In this document: positions 46,349 through 57,200 of the stretch, piece by piece
How positions within the stretch are numbered: the stretch's first letter is position 1
How the letters are laid out: the number at the start of each line of letters is the position of its first letter
Source of the DNA: Antedon mediterranea
Taxonomy: Eukaryota; Echinodermata; Crinoidea; Comatulida; Antedonidae
DNA: 64,000 bases
Direction of reading: 5' to 3'
Assembly (NCBI RefSeq): GCF_964355755.1
Contig: NC_092672.1
Coordinates: 26,654,501-26,718,500 of the forward strand
Notes under the pieces: generated by a model
Told to the model about the DNA's origin: nothing
Database searches by the model: none
What the model saw: only the letters and a program-made list of their open reading frames with translations
Program-made: the position numbers and the translations under genes

Positions 46349-46617
46349 ATTTTCTTTTTCATTTGTATATATTTATATTGGCTCATATTTTATAGTTTAG
46401 CTTTTATTTTCAACCTGTTATTGGTGTTTTACACTGTTGGTTTGATATAAAGAATAAAGAACCTAAATTCGTTTTAATTGTCAATAACTAATTATCTAAC
46501 TCAATTAAAAGAACCGAACACTATTAATTATGAATAACGATATCCCACAGGTTTGGAATAACATGGGTGATTGAGTGGGTTCGCTAATAGTAAACCGAAG
46601 AAGCAATTGTAAGCTTA
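46349..46617 (+). other. 3' UTR and end of the CR1-like element, then spacer
   Basis: ATATAAAGAATAAAGAACC at about 46447-46465 looks like the 3' end with a short simple tail. The rest to 46617 is AT-rich spacer before the long-TIR element. Confidence 0.45.
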
Positions 46618-49600
46618 TAGTTGGGGAGCCAGGAAGGGTTTACCTGCACCCTCTAGCAAACTATGTTAACAATGTTTTTTTGCTTCCTTATATCAATACA
46701 AATCAATTTTTTGCTGTTGGCCGAAAAAAAATTGGGATGCTTGGTCAGTACAGGGGCCAAAAGGTCAATATGGTTAAAGTTAGAACTGTGTGTAACTTGG
46801 TAACTACTTGATGTATTGGAATATTTTTTGTACCAAACTCCTCAGAAGACCCATATTTCTATTCACTCTAATGGGAAACTTTTGCCGAAATTGGACAGAA
46901 ACCCCTTTTCTGACCACTTGTCAAGAAATTGGCCATATGAATATCTCATCAACCGCTGGTCAAAAAGTGATAATTGTGGTCTCAAATTAGTCACAAAGTA
47001 TATGTTTATATTTGTTCTAATGTAATAAAAATTATAAAACTGTCAATAAACCCCTAATTTTGACCTTTGACTTATAGCCGGCACAAATATGCTTGGAGCA
47101 CACTTTTCATATCTCAGAAATTGTTGGGCGGATATGGTCATAGTTTGTGTCAAGATACTCATAAAATACATATTTCTATTCACTTTAATGGACAACTTTT
47201 GCTAAAAATGACCATGAAACTTTATTTTTGACCATTGGTCAAGAAAATAGCCATATCAATATCTCAGCAACCACTAGTCAGAAAGTTATAATTTTAGTTT
47301 CAAATTACTCGCAAAATATACATATATTTATATTTGCTCTAATACAACAGAAATACACAAAATGTTAAAAAACACCTTATTTTGAGATTTAACCTATAGC
47401 TGGTACAGACATTTTTGCGTGGAGCACACATATATTTTTAATAACTAGCGAATGTTGTTTTTGCTTAATATCAAAATACACTCATATTGATATCACTCTA
47501 ATGAACAAGTGCCAAAAGACATATCATGAACACTGATCAAGAAAATTACCATAGAAATATTTACCAACTAGGTAGTTTTGGTCCCAAAATACTAGGAATG
47601 AATATGTTTAAAAACGAAATAACAAGTTATGAAAAAGTGGAGCCTTACTTTTCAGGTATCACATGATAAATTGAAACGCGTTGCCCACGATACACCATAC
47701 GGTAGGCTACTCCAGGCCCGTAAACTAGTTTTTATAGAGGGGTTCGAATTTGAAAGCCTTTGATAGACCTACCAATTACGATTAATTTGTAGGCACTATG
47801 TGTATTAAATTTCAAATACACCGGCTCTGTGGATGATGGTTTTCAGTGGAAGAGATGGCGATTAGGAGGGAAGTCTCAACCTCAGCAAACCCCACCCCCC
47901 CCCCCCCCCATCGTGTTGGGATTGAGTAAGGATATTTTGAAAATATGGACCTATAGTTGACCAGAAATTAAGTTATGTAAAAATCATATCAAAGTTCCAG
48001 CTTGGAGTCAATTGTATAAAACTTTAAAAATATATTTGAATCTGAAATATACACATAGGTCGAGCCAATTTCAATGGTAGGGTCTTCTGCACCACCTCAG
48101 TCCCATCATGGTTGGGGCTGAGGTAAGAAAGTAGAAACATTGATCTTTTAGTTGGTACAATCATATCAAACTTCTCAATTCTTTAACACTAATGTTGTTT
48201 GTACTGTCTACTTTTAATTTATGGATAGAAAAAGTCACGCCGTCTCTACACACATAGACTGCCCAAATCATTATGCTATAATACCAAATTTAAACTCCTG
48301 CAATATTTCACTTAAAACTATACCCAGTTTCTTGCTTGTGTTTAATAAAATTATGAAAATCTAAAGAAAAATCAAAGAAAACCGTTACTACAGTAGTATG
48401 ACTATGTTATAATAATCCTAAAGGACATTATTGTTATTTACTCATCTCCTCCTTTTTGTTGGATTTACTAATAATTTAAGAAGCAAATAAATGAATGAAC
48501 ATTGAATAGTAAACCATCATACTACATCAGTGCGCATGTGATTTTAATATTCTAAATGTATATTTTAGTATCCTAAATATAGGTTTGTGAATAAAGATTA
48601 ACTAATTTACATATTTTTGTTTATTTGTATTAAAAAGATTCAATATAACTTAGTATGTTGCATCAAACAGGTTATTGTAATGGAGGTGGGAAACATTGTA
48701 ACATCTGAACAAAACAAACCTAAGTTCTTTAGAATTAAATTATTAATTTTTAGTTTTAATTATAATCACATATACTGAGTAGTATGAATGATGTTTAAGG
48801 TTTACTGTGCAATGTCATAACAAACATGGTAAGCTTCTTAATTGTATTAGTTGTAAATTATAATAATTTAGTGATTCCAAACCATAATATATAGTCATAC
48901 TACGGTTACTTTGATTTGTTGTTATTGTTCAACTATGGTTTTAAAATATGTAACAGTATACTGTATAGCATTTGTCATTCATTTACCGAAGTTCTTTAAA
49001 ATTGTTAAACAGTGATATAGTTTATATTGTAATTATAATACTAAATATTGATAATGATCTTGGTGATAAGAGATTTAACTGTGATGTTATTCATTAAAAT
49101 TAATAGAATTATCTACTTAGGACTTCCGATACAAAGTATTCATAGTATATACCATACTCGCACAACAGTCAATGATATTTTGATATTAAGCAAGACAATT
49201 CGCTAGTTATTAAAAATGTAAGTGTGCTCCACGAAAAAATGTTTGTACCAGCTATAGGTTAAATGTCAAAATAATGTGTTTTCAAACATTTTGTGTATTT
49301 CTGTTGTATTAGAGCAAATATAATTATATATATTGCGAGTAATTTGAGAATAAAATTATAACTTTTGACTAGTGGCTGCTGAGATATTGATTTGGCTATT
49401 TTCTTGACCAATGGTCAAAAATTTCAAAGTTATTTTTGGCAAAAATTGTCCATGAAAGTGAATAGAAATATGTATCTTCTGAGTATTTTGACACCAACTA
49501 TGACCATATCCGCCCACAAATTTTTGAGATATGAAAAGTGTGCTCCAAGCCAAAAATATTTGTGCCGGCTATATGTCAAAGGTCAAAATTAAGGGTTTAT

Positions 49601-50028
49601 TGACAGTTTTATGATTTTTGTTACATTAGAACAAATATAAACATATACTGTGCGAGTAATTTGAGACCACAATTATCCTTTTCTGACCACTGGTTGCTGA
49701 GATATTTATATGGCCAATTTATTGACCAGTGGTCAGAAAGGGGGTTTCTGTCCACTTTTGGCAAAAGTTTCTTATTAGAGTGAATAGAAATATGGGTCTT
49801 CTGAGTAGTTTGGTACAAACAATATTCCAATACACCCAGTAGTTACTAAGTTACGCAAAGTCTTAACTTTGACCATATTGACCTTTTGGCCCCTGTACTG
49901 ACCGAGCACCCCAATTTTTTTTCGGCCAACAGCAAAAACTTGATTTGTATTGATATAAGGAAGCGAAAAAACATTGTTGGCATAGTTTGCTAGAGGGTGC
50001 AGGTAAACCCCTTCCGGCTCCCCAACTA
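46618..50028. mobile_element. 3.4-kb element with ~860-bp terminal inverted repeats, TTA target duplication
   Basis: The ends TAGTTGGGGAGCC (46618) and GGCTCCCCAACTA (50028) are exact inverse partners. TTA lies directly outside both (46615-46617, 50029-50031). The arms match from 46618 to about 47480 and from 50028 back to about 49172. The arms contain their own diverged internal repeats (for example ATATTTATATTTGCTCTAAT). The 1.7-kb centre has no ORF and a C-run near 47897-47910. A 3-bp TTA duplication is compatible with PIF/Harbinger, but the end sequence is not diagnostic. It is probably non-autonomous. Confidence 0.85.
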
Positions 50029-50059
50029 TTACGGATGTTTCTTGCTCTTGTTATGATAA

Positions 50060-52300
50060 CCTTAGGCCTAATTTATTCTTTAACCGTTTTGATACACACA
50101 ACTTCTCTGAAGAGAAGGATGCGATCAGACGGATGGTTAATGCTGGGGGTCAGTTAGATTGTGTAACGACAAATGAGATAGAAGTTCGTATACTTTTTAA
50201 CGCCTTAACTCATGTAAGGCGATAAAGTATTGCATATCACACTCTTAAATCATGTGTTGACCAACTATGTTACGTATTTATATAAATATCTTTAATATTT
50301 GTTTCAGTCGTCAAACTATTCCCAACATATGGAAAACCTCTTGTATAGTTCCTATTCCAAAGAAATCGTTCATCGAATGCATAAATAACCTAAGCCCTAT
50401 TGCGCTTACGTCAGTTGCCATGAAAGTGTGTGAGAAATGTGTAATACCGGCTAAGGCCTGATCTTGTTATGGATTTTGTCGACCCCCTGCAATTTGCATA
50501 TTCCAGCAAACGTTATAGCACGGAAGACGCAATTGTATACAAATTACATAAATTATATTCACATTTAGATAATTATAGTAAAGGTATGAACGTTAGGATA
50601 ATGTACTACGGTTTCTCATCAGCATTCAATACGATACAACCCCATCTCCTTGCTCATAAGTTACTTGGTATGGGTGTTGCGAATCAATTGGTCGGTATCA
50701 TTCTCGATACAAGTGAACGATTATGTGAGGTCTGGGCGCATTGTGACCAATACGAGTGCACCCCAGAGCACGGTATTGGCAACTTTCCTTTTTACGTTAT
50801 ATACATCCGATTTTCGATCCAATCATGTTGACTGTCCAGTAATTAAGTTTGCTGATGATGCATTGCTTGGGCTAATACGGTACGATATAACAACAGTCAT
50901 TATAGGACTGAAATTGTTAACTTTGTTAATTATTGTGATTATATCTACCTTAAACTTAATATTACCAAAATAATTCTGAGCTTTCGCTCACAGCGTACCT
51001 TTATTCATACTTCACCTCTATCTGACATGAAGCTTGGACGATTTTACTCACGCTTTTACCCTTAGATTCACGATTTTGATGTTTTCCTGTTTATCTGTAG
51101 TTTTTGTTGGACAAGTTTTATTGCATTTTCTATGATCTGATTGCATCGACGAAGCTGCCTTTGAGTGGATTTTGACACATTATTAGTGTAGGCTAAACTA
51201 CGTATCTGCGTGTGTGCTGACACGCCTTCAAATCACCCGCCAGTGTGCTAGTGACGTCACTCGTTGTAATACCACTCCTCAAGCCTAACTCCCGAGCGGC
51301 CGTGACCTGGCATCATACACTAAGGCGCATGATTGGTCATAGCAATAAATAGCAAACAAATAGCTGTGTAAATGCTATACCTGATACAGCAATAATAGCA
51401 ATTAATAGCAAACAAATAGCTGTGTAATTTCTATACATGATACAGCAATAATAGCAATTAACAGCAAACAAATAGCTGTGTAATTGCTATACCTTTTACA
51501 GCAATAATAGCAAATAATAGCAAACACATAGCTGTGTAATTGCTATACCTGATACAGCAATAATAGCAAATAATAGCAAACAAATAGCTGTGTAATTGCT
51601 ATACCTGATACAGCAATAATAGCAAATAATAGCAAACAAATAGCTGTATAATTGCTATATATGATACAGCAATAATAGCAATTAATAGCAAAGCTCCTCT
51701 TCATTACAATTATTTAAACAGAGATCAAAAGGTTATTTTTGTGAAATTCTTAGATTAAGAGAAATTTAATTTGCTATAGGCCTATGTTTGTGTATTATGT
51801 TTAAGTAATTGTGGTTTCCTTGTTTATTCTGTTATATTTGTTTAGGACCACAATGGAAATAAGTTTGCCGTCTCGGTACTTTTTTGTGTTTTTATCCTAT
51901 TGATTTTATATCAGAATAAAGAAATAAAAAAAAAACTAAAGAACTTGTAATTGAATTTCTTACAATGTTCTACCAATCCGTTATTTGTGGTGTATGGGCT
52001 TGTTGTTTTACAGCGTGGGGTAGTAGCGCATTGAAAGAGGACATTGTTAGGATCAATCGCATAAAAAAGAAAGTAGGTAATTATTAATAACTAGCTCTAC
52101 TTTGCTCTAAGTGCTGAGTCTGTTCACCACACACGTGTGATGAGACTGTCCACATGTATCCTAGATGATAATGGTCATCCACTTCATGATAGGAGGATCA
52201 GATAAATATTATACCTAGAAGTGGTAGGATTTGACTGCCATACTCCCGCACCAATCGTTATCTTTATTCCTTTGTCCCAATGAGCATCAAGTTTTTCAAT
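50060..52300 (+). pseudogene. Decayed non-LTR retrotransposon RT, split by a satellite array
   Basis: Pieces in order: WKTSCIVPIPKK (50322), SFIECINNLSPIALTSVAMK, YGFSSAFNTIQPHLLAHKLL (motif A region, 50608), APQSTVLATFLFTLYTSDF (motif B, 50755), VIKFADDALLGLI (motif C, 50840), then after the array VICGVWACCFTAWGSS (51990) and INRIKKK. Multiple frameshifts and stops are present. The relation to the 35.1-kb element is close in motif style (LYTxDF, FADD/YADD). The 51337-51690 repeat array sits inside it. Confidence 0.75.
51337..51690 (-). repeat. 56-bp tandem array, inverted relative of the 47-bp array
   Basis: About six units of CAGCAATAATAGCAAATAAT, AGCAAACAAATAGCTGTGTA and ATTGCTATACCTGATA. 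The reverse complement matches the 41605-42700 family. Its left edge GCGCATGATTGGTCATAGCA is the reverse complement of the right edge of that array. Both arrays therefore share one conserved border. Confidence 0.9.
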
Positions 52301-52669
52301 ATGAATTATATGGGATAACGCACTGCAACACATTGAAATAAAAAATATATAAGAATAGTGATAGCAATAATAACGTAATTAGTGGTAATATAACAGTAGT
52401 CAATAAACAATCTTGACATCCAGCTCTTTAAACGTACTCCTTTATTGGGTTATTATAAACCTTACATCGCCATGATGTATCTCACCTCTTCAACCCACGA
52501 GGTTCTCTCTATATAGCGTATATATTAACTTCTGGGGTTACATAAGTACTGGGGTGTGTTTCTAAATATATTTATTGGTGCATGTCTTCTCTTTATATGT
52601 ATTGTTTTTATCGTACTTTTTATAATAATCATTACTATATAAAGTTTCTGATATTAATATTTTTGTATC

Positions 52670-52692
<23 letters not shown>
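52301..52692. other. AT-rich spacer with (TA)n microsatellite
   Basis: No gene. A TA dinucleotide run lies at about 52669-52695, at the border of the inverted-repeat element that follows. Confidence 0.6.
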
Positions 52693-52700
<8 letters not shown>

Positions 52701-53188
52701 TTATGAATTGGATAGAACACGGGCGTCTATTACACGGTGTTTCACGTTAAACGATCTTCAGATAGACTGAACAATACCGTATCTCGAGGTGTTATAAGGC
52801 TTTAGTCAGGTGGTATGTAAATTTTCTTGTTATGACGACATTCTGAAATCAGTACAAAGTACGTATGGTCTTTGAAAAGTAATGACGTAATGTTTACAAT
52901 TAAATGGAAAGTAATTAAATATTCCTCCACTAAGAACGCCGCTTATGGGCGTTGTAGTCTTTGTTTAGATGAAAAGCTATGTATTCTAAATGCAAACAAA
53001 ACAAATTTGTTAAGTAAAAGGTCTGAACTGATTTCAAAATGTCGTCATAACAAGAACATTTACATACCACCTGACTAAAGCCTTATAACACCTCGAGATA
53101 CGGTATGGTTCAGTCTATCTGAAGATCGTTTAACGTGAAACACCGTGTAATAAACGCCCGTGTTCTATCCAATTCATAAATATATATT
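52693..53188. mobile_element. ~500-bp inverted-repeat element, ~160-bp arms
   Basis: TATGAATTGGATAGAACACG at the left is the inverse of CGTGTTCTATCCAATTCATA at the right. The arms stay matched through CGGTATTGTTCAGTC/ACTGAAC-type sequence, CCTCGAGATACGG and GTTATGACGACATT. The centre (52854-53027) holds only a short chance ORF. The flanking TA-rich DNA makes a TA target plausible. Confidence 0.75.
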
Positions 53189-53387
53189 CGCTCTTGATTT
53201 CAATTGAGCACTTTTGCTGCCTCAACGCATCTATAGAAATATATTTAAATATTTTAATTGTATTAACTCTGAGCAAATGAATTTCTCCTTTGAAGATCAA
53301 TAGAATTATTCTGATTCTGATTATTTAGTCTGGACTGGAATCTAAAAGTACTTTACTACTTGAGAAAAGCGTCCCTGATAAAATGCT
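53189..53387 (+). repeat. LINE-type 3' tail
   Basis: AATTTCTCCTTTGAAGATCA ends in ATTATTCTGATTCTGATTAT at 53305-53325, the kind of tail seen on CR1/L2-like elements. The body is short, so this is a heavily 5'-truncated copy. Confidence 0.45.
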
Positions 53388-53950
53388 ATTATTATTATTA
53401 TTATTATTATTTATTGCCAAAAACCAGTTACAAACAAACAAAACACAGAAACTAAGGGAGTAGGCAGGAACCTAAAAGTGAACCTAATCACTATAACAAG
53501 AGTTCAGGTTCCGTACTCCCAAAGTAACAACAATGATATAAAATAAACTATATAAAAATATTTAAAAAACAAATAGACGAATCAACAGTGTCAATATAAA
53601 ATAAACGGATAAAATACATAATAGTCGATTCAACAAAGTCAATATAAAACATGTGATTTAAGTGAATTTAAAAATATTTGAAAACTGTCTAAAATTAAAG
53701 AATTTTTAATCATTTCCGGTAATTCTTCCCACAACCTAGGGAATATATTAATAGCGGAATGATGAAGACAATTGGTTCGAGCATAGTGATGAATGAACTT
53801 AAGTGTATCAAAGTGACGGCCATTAAACAACTAAAGATTGACGAACACTACTACAATCAACCGTTCCAATAAGTGATTTACAAACAAAGGATAACAGAAG
53901 ATAATTTCTTCGATTAGATTGTGTAGGCCAATTTAGCTTAGTGAGACTAT
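53388..53950 (-). pseudogene. 3' end of a minus-strand non-LTR retrotransposon
   Basis: On the minus strand a 63-codon frame (53639-53830) reads HHSAINIFPRLWEELPEMIK ... SFQIFLNSLK, the usual C-terminal end of LINE polyproteins (PRLWNxLP pattern). Its 3' UTR runs to an (ATT)n run at 53391-53412, read as an (AAT)n tail. Confidence 0.6.
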
Positions 53951-54164
53951 ACACCCTTTAACATCATCTTATGTTACAGGCCATTATAACCGAAATTCCG
54001 AAATAAAATCTACCCACTGTTTTCCGACACTAATTTTAAAATGCATACATTATTTGATAAAGTGATGTACATACAAAAGATAATGACAGTGTCATCACAA
54101 TTACCAAACAATTGGTTACTCAAATAAATTCTTAAATAACATGTTGTTCTTTCTTATTTCATAG
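53951..54164. other. Intron end before paralog 2
   Basis: AT-rich sequence ending in TTCTTATTTCATAG, the splice acceptor for the exon at 54165. Confidence 0.5.
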
Positions 54165-54201
54165 GACAGATCACATCATTGAATAGGAAAAGTGAATTGG
54201 T
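54165..54201 (+). promoter_or_regulatory. 5' UTR exon start with splice acceptor, gene 2
   Basis: The ATAG acceptor is followed by GACAGATCACATCATTGAAT, homologous to the exon start at 24507. The leader here is 37 nt, shorter than the 62 nt in paralog 1, because paralog 1 has extra bases just before its ATG. Confidence 0.65.
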
Positions 54202-57200
54202 ATGGGTTCTAGTAAGAGTAAGGGGCCGATCGATGGACCAGCACTAGGAAGGCCATTTACACTTGGTATGCTGTACGATTGTCGTAATGACAAACTAATC
54301 CCTGGTACCTCACTATGGGATAATGAATTCCTTGAAAGTCACAGTGTTTCACATCTCCAAGAGTCATCAAACTTTAAAATACACACTGAAGAGTCTATAG
54401 CAGACAAAGCTAATGCCCTTGATATCAATGCTAACTTGAAACTGAGTTGTCTTGTTGGTCTTGTTGAGGGGTCAGGTTCAGCTAAATATCTTGATGACCG
54501 CAAGTCATCCAATTACAAGGCCAGAGTATCGATGCAATATAAGTGTACAACCAAGTTTAAGCAGCTAGCAATGGAACACCTTGGAAAGGGAAAGATCATG
54601 TATCCTAATGTGTTTGAATACGGGATTGCCACTCATGTTGTGACTGGTATACTGTATGGTGGTCAGGCTATTTTTGTCTTTGAAAGACAGTTTTATGAAA
54701 GTGAGACTTACAAGAAAGCACATGGAGATTTACAAGCTGCCATTAAAGCATTACCAAGGATTTCTTTGGACTTGCCAGAAGACCTAAAAGACAAATTGGA
54801 TGGTTTTGAGTGCACCTTTTATGGAGACTTCATTCCTCCCTCCAACCCTACTACCTATCTTGATGTTGTGGAGTTGTATAAAAAGCTTTCAAAAATGATA
54901 GGTAGAAAAGCAGTTCCTGTGCATGTTTGGCTTCACCCATTGCACAATTTAGATAACAGAGCAGCAAAGTTGGTTAGAGAAATCAGTTATACTCAGGTTG
55001 AAAGTGCAGAAAACACACTAGAACAGTTACAAAGCTTGGAAATAAAGTGCAAAGACTTAGCAGAATCTGACCCATGTCAAAAGTTCCCGGTTACAAGACA
55101 GAATATAAACAACTTCAAAGAAATGGTAGAAGAGTATAAGCTTAATATTCAGAGGCAAATAATGCAAGTATTGCCTGACATTCGAGGAGGGAGAACTAAG
55201 GAAGTAATTTTAGCAAACATTTTAGAGAGTAGAAAAAGATCTCCTTTTAGTCATGGAAACCTTGCCAAATGGATAGATGAAGCGGAAGCTCTCATCCGCA
55301 TGCTAAGCACATACGTCAGTTTCATGAGTGAAATCACTTTTGCAGACTCACATGGACATTTTTCAGAAACCATTTTCAATCCTAACAACAGACATGTCAT
55401 ATGTTTTATAATGCGCTTGGTACAGAACGAAACATTACTAACAGACATGCAAAAATATCTTATGAAAACCAACGATGTTGATTACAATTGTAATGGAGAA
55501 CATGTATTTTCCGGTTTTCCTTCTGATTCTTTGACAGATAAAATGGTCGTTAATGCGCGCCACTTCAAAGACTTTGATGCAGCAAATAAAGGATCATTAG
55601 AAACAGCTTTTATAATCCATCAGGCCAAAAACGAGTTTGAGAACCCAACTGGTATAATATTTTTGTATAAAAATGGAAAACGTATGGATACAAATTTTGA
55701 ACCTCCTTCAATGCCTGGTAAACCTACATATTTTGACTCAACTCATCATAGCATCCAGTTAGAATGGAAAGTCCCAGATCAAGGTGTCTCGAATATCACT
55801 CATTATGAAGTGTCCTATAAGCAACTTAGTGATTCTGAAACAGAATGGATCACAGTCTCTACTTCCAGCAAAGAATGTTCATTTACTGCAAATGATTTGA
55901 ACATTTCCTCTGTATACTTATTTCAGGTGAAGTCAGTGTGTGAAGCCGGGGTAAGCAAAGCCAGTTTAGTGAGTGAACCAATGACCACTCGTCCAACATG
56001 TCCTCCTGGTAAACCAGAAGTTCAGCTACCATCAGGTCTTCATATTAGTGTTAGATGGAACTCTCCTGATATCATTGCTAAAAATGTGAATATAAAATCT
56101 TACAATATTCAATATTGCATGTTGGAAACAACTGATGAAACTGGACCTATTGAAGCAGATAAATTGATCTGGTGCGATATGATGACTGTTCTACACAATA
56201 CACCAGAAGCAGAACACAGGGCTATAAATAAGATGATATTCATGTATCGAGTTCGTGCTGACTGTAGTGATGCTGGACAGAGCAAATACAGCCCGACAAG
56301 TGAGGCTATCTGCCTAAATATTTCGCAAGAAGAAATCAAAAAGGAAAATATCTTGCATAATTCAAAGCTTGTTCAAACCGGCTCGCCATCGGTGTATGCA
56401 CTCAATTTGAAGGAAGTTGTGAGAAGAGAATCAGAAAAAATCTACAAATATGCATTTGGAAATCGTAACAGAAACACACCAATTATCGAAAAAGTAATTA
56501 TGATTGTAGGTGCAACAGGAGCAGGAAAGTCAACTTTTATCAATGGGCTGATTAATTATGTATTTGGTGTAAAATGGGAGGATCGTTATCGCTTCAAACT
56601 GGTTCATGAAGATTTCAAAACTACACAGGCAACTTCACAGACAACTTCCATAACATCCTACACAATCCATCATCAGAATGGTTTCCAGGTACCCTATACG
56701 CTGACCATCATTGACACCCCTGGATTTGGTGACACGTCAGGCATTAGTCGAGACAAACAAATAACCAAACAAATTCACAGTTTCTTTTCTACTACAGGAG
56801 TAGGTGGTATCGACCATATAGATGCTATAGGATTTGTGGCTCAAGCTGCATTAGCGAGACTCACACCAACACAGAAATATGTTTTTGACTCAATCTTGTC
56901 ACTGTTTGGGAAGGATATTGCTGATAACATCTTTATCCTAGTAACTTTTGCAGATGGGCAGAAACCACCAGTTATGGTAGGTATCAAAGAAGCTGAACTC
57001 CCATATAAAGGATATTTCAAGTTTAACAATTCTGCTTTGTTCGCTCAAAATAGAGCTGATGGTGAGGTGCCGGAAGATGAAGAGAAAGACGAGGATGAAG
57101 AAGAGGGCGGAGGATTTGATAATATGTTCTGGCAAATGGGAGAAAAAAGTTTTAAGCGGTTCTTTAACAAGCTGGGAGCAATTGAGACAAAAAGCTTAGT

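Noticed and set aside
46968-50028. Short ORFs in the arms of the long-TIR element
   Set aside because: They occur as mirror pairs in the two inverted arms and have stops in other repeats; non-coding.
41605-51690. A single giant foldback element bounded by the two satellite arrays
   Set aside because: The shared border lies on the inner side of each array, the outer ends do not match, and one array interrupts a separate LINE; two independent insertions are simpler.
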